Source of the DNA: Primulina eburnea
Taxonomy: Eukaryota > Streptophyta > Magnoliopsida > Lamiales > Gesneriaceae
DNA length: 64,000 nt
Assembly: GCF_022965805.1 (NCBI RefSeq)
Contig: NC_133109.1
Coordinates: 821,001 to 885,000 of the forward strand
Direction: 5' to 3'
The translations under genes were made by a program, and so were the position numbers. Shown piece by piece: positions 21,571 through 35,240 of the stretch. Position 1 is the first letter of the stretch. Each line of letters opens with the position of its first letter. A model generated the notes under the pieces. It saw only the letters and a program-made list of their open reading frames with translations. It was not told where the DNA came from and did not search any database.

Positions 21571-22456
21571 GGTAATTGTTTCTTTATTTCCTAGGAAATT
21601 ATATTTATTGTACAAGACAAGCATGATTCCAAACTGGAAATATGGGATTTGTCAAAATGCACGCTATCAGTGGTTGTTGACGTTGACCTCTCATCAGGTG
21701 TTGATTATGAGACTCTCAACTCTGCTTTTATCATAATAACTATTGAACAATGTTGAGTACCGTTTTCTCATCGTATCAATTTAAACATTCACAAAATGTT
21801 TAGAATTATCACGTGTTTAACGTTGACTCCAAACTATTCAGATTTTAAGTGGAGATAGTCTTTTTTGTATATAATTTCGAATGGATTTTTGTCTTTTGAT
21901 CGTTTAATCAGTTCCACGATCAAAAACTGGATTTTTTATTTAGATCGGTTAAAAATCTAAACAAACTTTACATTGATACTAGAATCCGAAGATTCGGTGG
22001 CGGTTGTGCTGGTTCGGCCGAGACTTCTGTTTCACAATCAATATTGCCGAAAGTTTAGTGATTTTTCAATCAAAGAATGTCCCAGATTTGTTTTATTTTT
22101 TATTGAAAAATTGATCAAATGTTTATAACTCTTAATTTTAAATTTTAGCTGAGAGATTCTTTGATTCACCTATGCTAGAGTTTTCCTTTTTCTTTCAATT
22201 CACAATTTGGCCGAGAGCCGCTTATTAAAATCAAGAATCGAGTTAGCTAATTTTTGCAAGTGGGGAGAGAGGAGAAAAGTGTAGACTTGATAACATAACA
22301 TAACAAATACACAATTATCACAAGAAAATTCGAGTTAAATACAATATCACAATCCTTTTCGGATTCTCATATTATAAAGATTCTTTATTTTCATTATTCA
22401 AAATTCTTTTTTAATATATATCATGTAAAATCAACTCTTGATAATTAATGATATAC

Positions 22457-22508
<52 letters not shown>

Positions 22509-24787
22509 TATCTATACATACATATACACATATGTAAACGTAAACATATATATGCAAAATTAAATAATAATTATTTAATTTTTTAATTAATTGTTAATCA
22601 ATTTTAAATCCTTCTAGAATATTCAATGATAATAAAGTATATAATAGTCACCACTACCAACATTATTTAGTTAGTAGATTTTAAATTTACTAAATAAATA
22701 ATTGTAAACTCGTTATAACCTCGATCAACGATTAGACAACACTGATCTACCGATGGTACAAATCTTGTTCATGTAAGGAAAATTGAAAATTTCGAAGATC
22801 AAAATTTCCATTGATCCATTTTTTGCCGTTGTTGGTTTTGTGAACTTTTTCAGTAAAACAGACAGTTTTACTATCTTATTTAATTAACAGTTAATCTAAT
22901 TTCCAATTGTTACATCCTATGGAACCAACTTACAAACTTCTTTATAAGAATTTTGTTTGATCTCTATCAAATTACAGTCACTAAATTCAACTCTTTGAAC
23001 TTTGACTATTCAATGGAAATACCAGATCCAATATGTGTATGACACTCAATGGTTTAAATATTCAACTTGTCGTGGGTTCACACCTCTATGTGATTCAAAG
23101 TGATATTTATTCTTATTCGAGCTTACCCCAATTTGTTTCATTCTTTTCATCAACCCCTTGTTCAAAGATGTCAAAACTTATTTCTGATTGTACCAATCGG
23201 ATCATGATAAGTGCATCTAGTAGCATCGCCACATGATCCCCTAGGTATAAATGATAATTACTACAAAAACCTTGAGTTATTGTTACCGTACAGTACGATC
23301 TCTTCAACTCATATATCCCGATCGAATATAAGATAATAATATGGAGAGTTAAATAATTTCTCAACATAAGATATTTGTATGGAGAGTTAAATAATTAAAT
23401 TTGCTTTCTTTTTTAAATATATCCTAAGTTATTCCATTATTTTTTTCATTTAGGCATCGTTTTGAAGTTGCACAAAATTTAATCAATTGATAATTTATTA
23501 ATCTAATCTTGCGTTTACTTGGTCGTATTATATATCAATCTGCTAAATATTTGTTTTTACATTAATCAAATCATTAATTATTTATCTTAAATCAATCAAA
23601 TCACTAAATTTAAATTACAATATTAACATTAATAAATAATTTTGTTAAAATTTTATTAATTATTAAATAACAAAATGATAATTTATTATATTATCTCAAA
23701 TTTAACCAATAAAACCAAACAAGCTATTATTTATCAATCAAAATAAATATTATATTAAATATTTTTTAATTTTTTTATTATATTAAATTATTTATCTCCA
23801 TATTATTATCTTATTTTTAATTTAAAAGGTGTCTTTTTAACATATAATTATCGTAGACCTAAAGGTCCGAAATTAAAACCGTATGTGATGGAATTGTCGG
23901 TCTTAATTAGGTCTATGGAGCAAGTTGAACCGATTTGTTTCACAAAAAAGGCGTGTTTTACTACTAGCGGTTTGTTATATGTTGCGCGTTTACAGAAGAT
24001 TCTGCCACAGCTCTTGATTCAAGCAGCTGAATCTGGAACGCGCTCACCACACTCCTCTCTTTCAATTTTCCTTGTTGTTTTGTGAAATTCGACTCTTTTT
24101 CTTGCATAATTTTTATGCAGAATGATTATATACTTTAATTGAGGGAAAATTGAAGCTTGACTTGAATTTCCAAGGTCGTCCTGATTGTTTTGGAGCATCC
24201 AATCCATTTATAACGAGTACGTTTTCGTGCGTGGCGTGACGGATTTTCGATTCCGTTGCATGCGTTTTGTTGTTGGGTTCATTTATTTATTCCGAATTGT
24301 GTTTTCGTACAAAAATATTGGAGCTTTCACGTTCTTTGATTACGTATTTGAATGCTTTAAAGAATGTTGTGTGTCTGGCGAACGGATACGAGATCTTTAT
24401 GGAATTATTCTTGTGTTGTTGTTTTGGCTTCAAATGTTCAAAACTTTTGTGCCTGCCTGGTTGTGTTATGCACGTTGTAGTCTGTTGAAATGAAGTAAAA
24501 TGTAGTTCCTGTTCTTTTAGCTCATATGAACAGAATCCAGGTTACTTTTATGATTGGAATGTATAAATTGCTCCTGGAGGAAATGGCTCTAATGATCTTG
24601 TATCTTTGAGAACCTAGTTATCTTGGTTTTATAAATTGACCAGCCCAATACCTGTTTTGTAGGATTTGTTGCTTGATTCTATCAATCACCATAAGTTGGT
24701 GTTAACGCTATTTATAAAGCAGATTTTTTTCTTTTTTTGCAATCTAAAGCAGTAAGTTAAATCACTTTTGGTTTCAGGAACTTAAAG
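21571..24787. other. Intergenic DNA, RLP upstream region and 5' UTR region of the pyruvate kinase gene
   Basis: AT-rich, with a TA microsatellite at about 22461-22502. From about 24000 the base composition becomes more even. A likely 5' UTR exon ends near 24172 (CCAAG then GTCGTCC), and an acceptor TTTCAG lies at 24772-24777, just before the coding ATG at 24788. These UTR splice sites are inference. No other gene seen. Confidence 0.5.
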
Positions 24788-27700
24788 ATGGCTGAAGCGA
24801 TCGCAGCTTTCTCAATAACTGAACTGGCATCATTTATAAATCGGGTTAGTGTTACTATCCCCTGATGCAGGAGATTGCTTGTTTATATTTTTTTTTCAAA
24901 ATTTCTCTCCATGGTCAATGGTGTGTATCTTGTAAAGGGGAATCAAGCATTATGAGGGTTAAAATAGTCCGTCAACAAAACGTGTATTCGCTAATTTTTT
25001 TTCTTTCTTTTTTTATTTAAAAAGTTGTATTTGAGTTAGTTTTATTTACTAATCCTGGTTGAAAGTGATCAATTATGCAACAATTCAGTGATTGTTAACG
25101 AGCTCTGGTATTAGATTCTAAGCCAGTATCTAATTTTATTTTTGCCTTTCATTATTGCTTCACCTGATGTCTTTATGTGTTGGCTTTTTCTTGAAGTACA
25201 ACAAGTACTGATGTGTGCTATTTTATATTCACTGAATGAGTGAAAAGACCATAATTTCCTGAATGTGAAGTACTTGACTTATTCACATTGGTTGAATGAT
25301 GGTTGATTGTTGAATTTTTCTTATTTGTGCCAGATTCAAGCACTCGTCTCTTTATGACCTCCCCAAACTTTTAATCTTTACTTAAGCCAGTGCAGTTTAA
25401 TTTTTTTCTTCATTAATAATTTTGACTGGGACCTTTTTTGCCCATGCATCCCTTTGATATTGGACTTTAATGGACTTTCTAAGCTTGAGAGAAATCATGT
25501 GAGAAATATGATTTCTTCGTCCATGCAGACCGGTATATCTGATTTTGCACATCCCAACTCATACGGAAAGTTAACAGTCCCTCCATGCAAGTCCAGCACT
25601 AAACTAACAGCTTGTAGAAATAACATATGGCTGTTTCAAAGGCCAGGAGGGAAACTAGCACTAAGAACTGTTGCCCATGGCATGTCACTGTCACATGACA
25701 ATGCTGAGAGCTACCGCTCTCATCAATCGACTGATGATCCACTGTTTATCTGTCCTGAAGACGATGGCAATTCTCAGGAGCCAGGAAATGATGATTTGGT
25801 GTCTATATGTCCCAAGAATGATGGCAATTCCAAGAGATCACGAAAGGACTCAGAGGTGAACCAAATGTTCGGTTTTCGACCACCTGTTACGAAACAGGTG
25901 AACCAAGATAGTCTTCTTGACAAGCTGAAAGCTGTTCACTTGCATATTCTAGCTATGGAGCAGTGGAATGCATCCAGGCTCAAAACGTGCCACCGGTATG
26001 TTATGTTTCAGCAAAAGAAATATAATGAGTTTCTGGGATTGTACTTTCTTCTGCACTTATATTGGTTTTGTCTCAGTAAAGCCTGAAACATGGCATCGTG
26101 AGCCAGATATTTCCACTCACGATCCTCGTAAAGTTGCTTGCTTTCCCAGTTTTTGGCTGCTTTTGGATTTTTTGGTTTGGGGATTTGGAACTTGTATATG
26201 ACAATTTTATCAAATAAATGCACTACTTTCCTGTTTCACAAATTTCACAAGGAACTAACACGGTTTCCTCTTACTCACAGAAACTATGCAGCGAGTGCTA
26301 CCAACATGATAAACTTTTTGGCTCTTAAAGGATTAGATGTAGAACAGATCAAAGAAGAGCTTTCTTCTATTGGTCTTTCCGATTTAGGGGATATAAATCC
26401 ATACGTCCTTCCGAGCCTTTCTGCATGTATTCAAATACTTGTCTGCTCAATGTCGGAGTCCTTGCTAAGCATGGAAGGTTCTGTTGAGGAGCTTCCCATT
26501 CACAAGAGCATGGAATATCAAACCGAGAACCTATCAAGGACTACAATGATGAAAATGGCATCTTCTAATAAGGATCTATTGCTTGGAACTCTCCAGGGCC
26601 CAAGAATGACTCATATCATGGTAACAGTAGACCAGGAGATTGTGGAAAACGACACACTTGTAGCTGATCTCATCAATTCGGGAACCAGCATTTTTCGTAT
26701 CAACTGTGCGCATGGAAACCCTGAAATTTGGGGTAAGATAATTAGCATAGTGAAGAGAAGCTCTCAGCTTCTGGAGAAACCTTGTCGGGTCCTCATGGAC
26801 TTAGCTGGACCAAAGCTAAGAACTGGAAAACTGAATGCTGGTCCAGGTGTGGCTAAAATCTCTCCGAAAAGGAATGCTGTTGGTGATGTCTTACGGCCAG
26901 CCCAAGTTTGGCTTTCACCACGAGGTGCAGGTCCACCACCACCTCATATATCAGCTGATGTTATTATCCACGTGGATGGCCAAGAGTTTCTCAGTAAGTT
27001 AGAGATTGATGGCTCTGTAAGTTTTGCTGATTCCCGAGGAAAGCATAGGAGTCTCAGAATTTTAAGCAAGTGTCCAATTTTTTCTGGTGTTGGGTTCATG
27101 GCTGAGTGCAGCAAGACTGCATATGTTGAAACTGGAACAGCATTGTATGCTAAGAAGAAGCGGCGAAAATACCCCATTGGATTTGTGGTGGATGTTCCCC
27201 CTTCTGAGCAATTTGTTAGATTGAGAATTGGTGACTTGCTGACAATATCTCGAGATTCTTCAGACGAAGGGGATGGATTGACTTGTTCAGACGTTGGCTC
27301 CCATAGGATAACTTGCCCATCTGGCTATCTATTCGATTCTGTCAAACCAGGAGACCGCATATCATTTGATGATGGAAAGATATGGGGTGTCATCAAAGGA
27401 ACTAGCATTTCAGAAGTGGTTGTTTCAATCACTCATGCTGGTCTGAAAGGTACCAAACTTGGCTCAGAAAAATCTATCAACATCCCAGACAGTGATATTT
27501 GTTATGAAGGTCTCACTTCTAAGGATCTTATGGATCTAGATTTTGTGGCTGCCTATGCTGACATGGTTGGAATTTCGTTTGTGCGAGATGTTCAAGATAT
27601 TATCTTGTTGCGTCAAGAACTTGCAAAGAGACAGATTTCAAACTTGGGAATTGTCTTGAAGATCGAAACAAAATGTGGATTCAAGAAACTACCACTTTTA

Positions 27701-28613
27701 ATATTGGAAGCAATGAAATCTCCGAATCCATTGGGCGTGATGATTGCCAGAGGCGATCTTGCTGTGGAATGCGGGTGGGAAAAGCTTGCAGATATACAGA
27801 AAGAAATCATATCTATATGCAGTGCTGCTCATGTACCAGTAATTTTGGCAACGCAGGTTTTGGAGTCACTTGTTAAGTCTGGGGTTCCTAGTAGAGCGGA
27901 AATTATAGATGCTGAGATGGGAAGGAGGTAAGTAGTATTCCGACTTTTGGTTTATAATCATTATATGATTTTTATCCGCATATTAATTGTCAAAATTGCA
28001 TGATATTTGTTTTCAAAACTTAAAGTAAGAGCTTTAAACAATAATTTCTTAACCGAGCTCGTACCACCAGCAGGTAGTTTTAAACGAGTTTCTTCATAAG
28101 TAGATACTTGAATCCCAAGTATGGCTGGTGACAATGGCCTTGGTTTGTCACGAGTTTGAATCTCATGTTCTAAGTGTGTTTTCCGTTTCGAAAATTGGAC
28201 AAAAAAGCTTTCAAACCAAAATTCAGAACCAGATGAAATCCGGTCGGTAGCTGGGTTCTTTTTGGTAAATATCCGAGCCTGGTTTGTAGCTGAAGCTTTG
28301 TTGTGCACTCAGATAACCCAAGTCGGTCCACTCGGTCCGATAACTGAATATTAATTTAAATTTTTAATAAATCTCTTTTTTTTATAATTTCTCAGTTAGT
28401 TTTTCGTTAAGTTATATATTTGAAAAATTAAATACGATAACATTTGTTTTAATCGATTGTTCTTACTCATTCAAATGAAATGATATACATTGCAGGACTA
28501 GTTGTGTGATGTTGAACAAAGGGAAGCATATTCTGAAGGCTGTCTCTACTCTGGATACCATTTTAAACAGCCAATGCACCAAGACGAAACCCGAATTGAA
28601 GCCTCCAATGTAA
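24788..28613 (+). CDS. Pyruvate kinase 4-like protein (plastidial PKP4 type), 762 aa
   Basis: Exons 24788-24844, 25529-25995, 26281-27927 and 28496-28613 join in frame (2289 nt), each intron being GT-AG. The first exon codes only 19 residues (MAEAIAAFSITELASFINR). A poorly conserved N-terminal part with an acidic repeat (CPEDDGNSQEPG and CPKNDGNSKRS) precedes the kinase-like barrel. Barrel landmarks: RINCAHG (about 314-320) where ordinary enzymes have RxNFSHG; DLAGPKLRTG (about 348-357) where they have the GPEIRTG type; a long inserted B-domain-like region; LKIETKCGF; MIARGDLAVECG; VILATQVLESLVKSGVPSRAE. The usual C-terminal allosteric domain is missing, because the protein ends soon after VMLNKGKHI. 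This matches the divergent Arabidopsis PKP4 type. Whether it is catalytic is uncertain. Confidence 0.85.
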
Positions 28614-29087
28614 ACTAGTCAAAGTAAGATTTCTCTTATTTTCAGCACCAGTTTTCTGTACATGAGGTGTGGATCAAGCGTATGACATAAGGTTTTGATT
28701 AAATTTTGTTTTAAATGACATTCAGCTCTTCATTTTTTTGCGTACACAAATAGTTGACACGGGTCTTGAAAATAAAATCCATAATGTGTTTTAATACCTT
28801 ATCAGTCTTAAACATGAGAATGATTCACATTTGGCGAATTTGTACCTTTCATTCAAGAGAGCCAACATCGAAATCTTATTTTAATGCAATAAATGGGGTT
28901 AGATGATAAATGTTTCACGCATACAACGTACATATTACATAATATACAGAAAGGGCTCATGTCTTAATATCCCACTGCAGTAAAACGGAACAAAACCAAG
29001 TCTCGAGTTGAACCCCACATCTATCTATATTTATAAATTATAACAAACAAAAAGTTATAATACAATTGACTAAAATAATGTACACGA
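28614..29087. other. 3' UTRs of two convergent genes
   Basis: This gap lies between the stop codons of the pyruvate kinase-like gene and the CNGC gene. It should hold both 3' UTRs. No gene or repeat seen. Confidence 0.7.
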
Positions 29088-32000
29088 TCATTTGTCTTCA
29101 GCTGTAAAGTCTGGCTCGGCAGGCTTCTGAAGTAGCATAGGTGATATCCTTTCCGCCATTCTTGCCTTTCTAGTACCGTTTCGTCGCAATGCACGAAGTG
29201 CATTTGCAGCAAATCTCGAGGCATAGATGGTCGCCCCTAAACTCGGTGAACTTCCCCCACCTTTCGCCAATGCATCCTGCAATCGGTTTTCTTCTTCTCG
29301 TAGAGACTCTTCTAGCTTCTTCCTACTATAGCGCCGCCATGCTGCTTGTACGAAGCAAGCTGCCCAAGTCCTCCACTGCTGCGAGTAAAACCTAAAAGTA
29401 TGGCGTAGCTGTTTACTGTGTAGTCGTCGGAATTGAGATGCTACAAACTTCAAATCGTCAGCCTTCAACGCGAATGCTTCAACTTCTGATAGAGCTTGGA
29501 CAGTTCTAGTCGAGATAGGGAGGTTAGATGATGAGTTAGGATCCAGTGCCCAAGTAAGGAGCTCTTCCCCACAAAAATCACCTGCTTTTAGGTAATCTGA
29601 GTTAAAAAACCCGGTCCTTCCTCCATTTGTCGTTACAGTCAACAATTTTCCACGCATTATAAACATCATTTCATCCACTGGATCCCCTTCTCGTACTATG
29701 TAGCTGTCCTCAGTGTAAAGCACTGGTTTGAGACGGTCGCATAATGCATCAAGGAGTTGATCATCCATTTTCTCAAACATTGGCACCTGAATGACAGACA
29801 ATTATTTATATAAGAAAATATATTATAACAAGATTATAAAATATAACAGTTACAAAGGGCGGACTGAAACTCTGATTACACAGAAAATTACATTGTTATT
29901 CGCCAAGTAGAAGAATTTGCCACACTTTCACAAGAGAGATGGCATGTGAAAGATTATAAACAAATCATTTTACCCATTTCTCCTCCTTGAATTCAGAAGA
30001 GGAAGTTATAAATCAGCAAACCTAAGTCCAATTTTCTATTCAAGATTATGGTATTTGGCAGCAAATAAAGAACCAGTGTCAACTTTGATGCAATAAATGG
30101 GCATGTTGAAGGACTTACTCTTTTCAATAAATCCAAACAGAGATGCCGTTTGATATCTCTTCTTAGATCCTTGGGAAGATTATGAACCAGAATTTCTTCT
30201 TCAACACCTCTAGTTTCCTGCCATCTGTATTGCTCGTACCTCCTGATTCTACCCCTCAAACTATCAGGGAGCAACCGGTGAGACATCCATTGCTCTGCAT
30301 CTCGTCTTTTAACCCTCATCTCCTCTAATCTTAAAGTTGTGGACTGCAGATACGTCTGTTTTACCAACACTACAGATTAGTAGGAACTCATGCTACAAAA
30401 GCCGTCCATAAGACTTGTCATCTTAATATATTATAGCACTTGGCCAAAATTTTATTCTAAGCAAATTTTAGAGAAGACCTTTGCATGTGTCTCTTCGTTA
30501 CCGAACAAATGCCATTTCATTGGCTCCAAGTTAAGAGTAGTGAAACTACTTACTCACCTGCATATTTCCAATCAGAAACGAGAACAGCACCAAGCCTGAT
30601 ATAGAAATAGCAACTGCAAAGCAACTTTCCCAAACAAAGGTGCTTGTTTTAAGGTTTTGGCCAAGGGAACTGAAACAACAGACAAGAGCTTAGCCTCAAA
30701 TCCTGAATCAGAAACTCAATGAATAGAATATAGCTATACCATCTTGATAGGAGAAAGATACCTTAAATTCTGCAACCCCCACCAAAAACAGTAAAAGAAT
30801 TTCTGAGGAAAATCTTTTGATTCAACAACACCAGATTGAAGGGCATCAAGAAATATTCCAAAGTCAAAAGCAGTTGTATTGGGATTCTGAATAGGGCAGG
30901 AGTTGTTCAACATAGTGCTGAATTGTGTGTGATCACCCACACAATGAAATGCGGCATGTCGACAAGCAGTCTGATTACCACAGGCTTTTCGCCAGCAAGT
31001 AGTTTCACGCCCTATCGAAAACAAATACCAAAAGGCTCCAAGCACCTAAAGGGGGATAAACACAAAAATCAGGCTGATAGTTTAACGAGTTGCAGCATTG
31101 TTTATGCTGAGAAAATGAGTGAAAATATGAATTAAACTCCAAAAAAACTTACATGACTGGCAAGCATGTAAAGAAAAAGATTGAAGGCAGCCCCAGCCCA
31201 TGCTGTTTCAGTGAGTATACCAGAAGTTCTAGTGACTTCTTTATACAAAGGATAAACACGGAGAATCCTTGGTATATATTGTAAGAAAACCACGTATTGC
31301 AACAAATTCTTTGTGTTAAAAGATTTTGCACCACTCAGTTTGGGAATGACAAACCAGATTACAACCTGGAAAATCATTAGATGATCAGATTCATGGGTAC
31401 ACTCCCAACAAAAATATATTCTGAACATGAGTTGTAACTTCTGGGAAAAAAATGTATGAATTATATAATAATTTTGGAGATTTGAGAGATCGGCTTTATT
31501 TTCACAGAGGCTGATATACAGTCAGTTACAAGAGCAAGGACCACAGAAAATGCTGACAAGCAACCTTTCCTGATTTCTTGTCACACAAAAAAATTATTGT
31601 TCTAGTGGAAGAGTATGTTTTATCTGATGTAACGGATATCTATGCACAATCAGGCCATAGGTGCAAATGAAAATTTTCCCTAACCTGAGGAAGCGGAAGA
31701 ACAGCAAGGATGTCAATTATGAAGTATGATGACAGATATCTCTTTGCTATCTCCCAAGAATCTTCAACTAAAACACCTCTTCCAAATACACGAGAAGATG
31801 GGGCAATGAAACCGGTGTGAAATTGAAATAGAATATGGATGAGGTAAAACACATCCGTAAAGGATCGTAGAATACTGGCTGTGAGCTCCAATTTTGGGTC
31901 CAAATCAAGGCACTTCTTTTCATCATCGATAATGGGTATATAGAAAAACAAGGGGTCCAACGAAATGGCAAGCACGCATGATAATACAAATATCTTGTTC

Positions 32001-32853
32001 CATTTCTGAAGGAATGACCCTTGTGGATCAAGAATTTTCTTCCGAGATCCCTCGTCATCCGCCAGAAACTTTCTCAGTGAGAAGGATCTCAAGGATCCTG
32101 TGAACCTTTTGATTCTATCAGAACCAGATTCTAAACCCCTCTGAAATCTGTCTGAAACTGATGACACTGCTACTCTAAGTCTACCCTCTGGTACTCCACT
32201 TTCAGATTGAGAATGCCCACTGTAGATTTTCTCAGATCTCCAATCTTGAAACCTAATAGGGGACAAAGACATTACTAGCACTCAATTGTAAGAAAAATGA
32301 AACACAGAGAGCACTCTGATCTTTAAAAAAAAATATCTCATAAGATTAGTGGGTTGTTTTTAAATCTTATAAAACCAGACAGTTTACAAACCATTAAGCA
32401 TCTTACAAACTTTTTTTAAATAGCTTATATATTTAACCAAACAGTCTAAGTTTCTCATGCACGACTTTTCTTCCCCTTATAAGAGGTATTTGAAAGGAGG
32501 AAATCAGCCAAGTAGTTAAATTGATCATGAGAGACATATGGAGAGTGAGAGTCCATACCTTATTTCACATCTCTTTTACTAACCCACCTCAGTTCTATTT
32601 TCTACTTTAACACAAGAAATAAGAGCGATCTTTAGCATATAGGTCCCATGAGTCGACGAATCCTTCCCAAAGTGAAGTACTTTTTCCTACTTTACCTCCA
32701 TATGGCCATTCTTTTCTATTAGGTTTTCTCTGCCGCAAACTAGACAAATTAAATCCATAAATGCTACCTAGACCTATACTGCCTCTCTTAGAAATGGATC
32801 TGTGAATGACCGTGAAGAACTAACCTCACAAACTTTTCTTGGTGATTATTCAT
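29088..32853 (-). CDS. Cyclic nucleotide-gated ion channel, group I (CNGC1-like), 713 aa
   Basis: Seven exons on the minus strand: 32825-32853, 31685-32252, 31153-31365, 30762-31045, 30558-30669, 30119-30355 and 29088-29786. They join in frame (2142 nt), all introns GT-AG. A plasma-membrane cation channel regulated by cyclic nucleotides and calmodulin. Seen: short first exon MNNHQEKFV; S1-S6 membrane region from about residue 95 to 400; pore WWGLQNLSSLGQNL with GQN filter (368-370), typical of plant group I; C-linker (about 403-481); cyclic-nucleotide-binding domain (about 482-600) with phosphate-binding cassette FCGEELLTWALD; and an IQ-type calmodulin site AACFVQAAWRRY (about 623-634). Length is close to Arabidopsis CNGC1. 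The first coding intron (32253-32824) separates the 29-base first exon, which an ORF scan would miss. The alternative upstream MLVMSLSPI reading is intron sequence. Confidence 0.93.
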
Positions 32854-34453
32854 AACTCCAGCTTACAAGTGAAACTTCCGAAGCAAATTATGAACTTTGA
32901 ATACAGGCGTGGAGCAAGAAAGAGAAATGATTCTGCTAGCACCAAGCACACTGCAGAAAGTCGAGCCCAAAAAAATATTTATAAACCTCCATTAGATGAT
33001 AGATATTTCAATACCAAGTGAAATTCCAAATCTAGAAACATAAACAATAAGTATCTCAGGCAATACCAAATAGTCAATTTTTTATGTTGTAAACATTATA
33101 ACACCAAATAAAATAAAAACAAATAAACATGTATAACTGGACCAAAATTGAAACTCTTTTAATACATTTTCTTTATTTTTTAAAAATTCAAGCACAGAAG
33201 AAAGTAAAATCCATGCGGCACACATAAAATTCGCATTTTGGGAGTCCGAAATATGTTTAAATAGTCATCACAGATCACACAGTACCATTTCCATTTCAAT
33301 TACGTTTTGATCAAACACATTCCTGTCATTCATTATATTTTTATGAAAGTAAAAGCTGAGTTCGCACAAAGTCTCTAACCTGAAATAACAAAAAAAGAGA
33401 CATTTTTCAAAAGATTAGAGAAGAAAAAGTGCGAGTCGACAAACCAAATGTAACCTAAAATCGAGAAAGGAGGAGTCAACAATACCAATTGAAACACCAT
33501 CACTCAAAAGCACCCTAAAAAAATGAAACTACGATGGCTGAACACCATACGGGGACATCAACTCGCCCCCAACAAACAGATAATCACAGAATAATCGCAC
33601 TAAGTCAGAATCAAACCTCACAAATTTTTCACCGAGGGGCTTACTCTCAAAACACAAGTCTCGGAACACAACGTCTGAAGATTAAACAAAAAAAAACACA
33701 AGATTAACACATACCGAAGCTATGGTTCGCAGTTAAGACCAGTCCGCAACATCGTACATCACTATGTATGCGAGAGAAAAAGGGAGGGTGGGGGTTGCGA
33801 AGTTATTGCAGGAAGCTTCGTGGAGATTTCACTTCAGTTCCTGAAATTTGGAACGATTCTGACAAATTTTCCCTCCGTAAAATAAATCTACAATTCGCTC
33901 TGGGAAATCAGTAATTCTGCTGATGGATTTTGGGAAAACAAATTGACAGCGATTCCCAACATAACGAGTCCACAAACTACCCTTCAAGTGAAAAATAAAA
34001 TCCACCAACGTTTTGCCTACGGTTCCTTAGGCGTACGGTGCTTACGGTTTTCAAGCCAAAAAGCTCCCACTAATTATTTATTTGATTTCGAGAATACTTC
34101 GTCTTAAATTTAAGATTTTAATTTCAAATTAACTATATAAATATCTCCGGTGGATAGAAGAAGTGAATATTTTTATGAAATGGAAAAAAGTTATATATTT
34201 TTAAGAGTAGGTTTATTTTATAATAAAAAATAATATTTTTTTTCCTAAAAAAATAATATTAAAAAAAAATTATTTTTGAATGAATGACTCAGATAAAATA
34301 CGTATCTCACAAAATTGACATTTTAAGATCGTCTGATAATCACTAATCCATTGGATGCACAATTTTTCTATATTTCATCACATCCAATGGGTGAGTAACA
34401 TAGCATCGGTGCTCACATAAATGAGCACAGTAGGTGTGCAGTATATCAAAACT

Positions 34454-34498
<45 letters not shown>

Positions 34499-34904
34499 GT
34501 CAATGGGAAGACCATTTCAAACTACTAATTATTCAAAGAAGACTTCCAAAAAGAAAAATAAAAAACCTAGAGCCAGCCAGTTGTCGATAATGGGCTGTTT
34601 GGTTTTTAAAAAAACGACTAATTCAATATTTTAACCATTTCGTTACAAGATTTAAGTTTTTAATTCTTTATCGGACTCAATAATTTAGTCGCCTAGGCAG
34701 CTTGGCTTATAATATTAAATTGTCCCTTTTTTCCTCAACAAACTATCAGTATTTTGACTGATATAACTTATATTTAAATATATACATATTATAATTTTTA
34801 TTTTTAATTTGATTGGTTAATGATATTTGATCATACAAATCCCAATAAAAGTAAATGTTTGGTTACAATTATAAGTATGTATTATTTATTATGTCAAAAA
34901 CTTG
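32854..34904. other. CNGC 5' UTR/promoter region, then AT-rich intergenic DNA
   Basis: About 33350-33960 is less AT-rich and probably holds the 5' UTR with one or more introns and the promoter of the CNGC gene. A TA microsatellite lies at about 34456-34493. No other gene seen. Confidence 0.5.
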
Positions 34905-35050
34905 TATGAGACGATCTCGCGGGTCGTATTATATGAGATGGATATCTTATTTGGGTCATCCATGAAAAAATATTACTTTTTATATGAATATCGGTATGGT
35001 TGACACATCTCACATATAAATATTCGGGAGACCATATCACAAGAGACCTA
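34905..35050. mobile_element. MITE with GAGAC/GTCTC-type ends, decayed copy
   Basis: Begins GTATGAGACGATCTCGCGGG and ends GGGAGACCATATCACAAGAG. The interior ATCTTATTTGGGTCATCCATG is the reverse complement type of the phrase in the copy at 59201-59358. No target-site duplication could be set. Confidence 0.55.
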
Positions 35051-35201
35051 CTTATTTATCATACATCAATCAAATCATTTAATATAAAAATACAAAACTA
35101 ACATTAATATTTAAAAAAAAAATTACATTCATTGATTATTAAAAATAAAATAAATTTGTAATTTATCATTTTATCTCAAACTTAATAAATCAAATCAAAC
35201 A

Positions 35202-35240
<39 letters not shown>

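Noticed and set aside
24185..24493. 102-codon hydrophobic frame upstream of the pyruvate kinase-like gene
   Set aside because: It lies in the probable 5' UTR intron; its composition is that of T-rich intron sequence.
28060..28300. SINE-like sequence in the last pyruvate kinase intron (GAGTTTGAATCTC)
   Set aside because: A B-box-like phrase is present, but no clear A box, tail or target duplication could be found.
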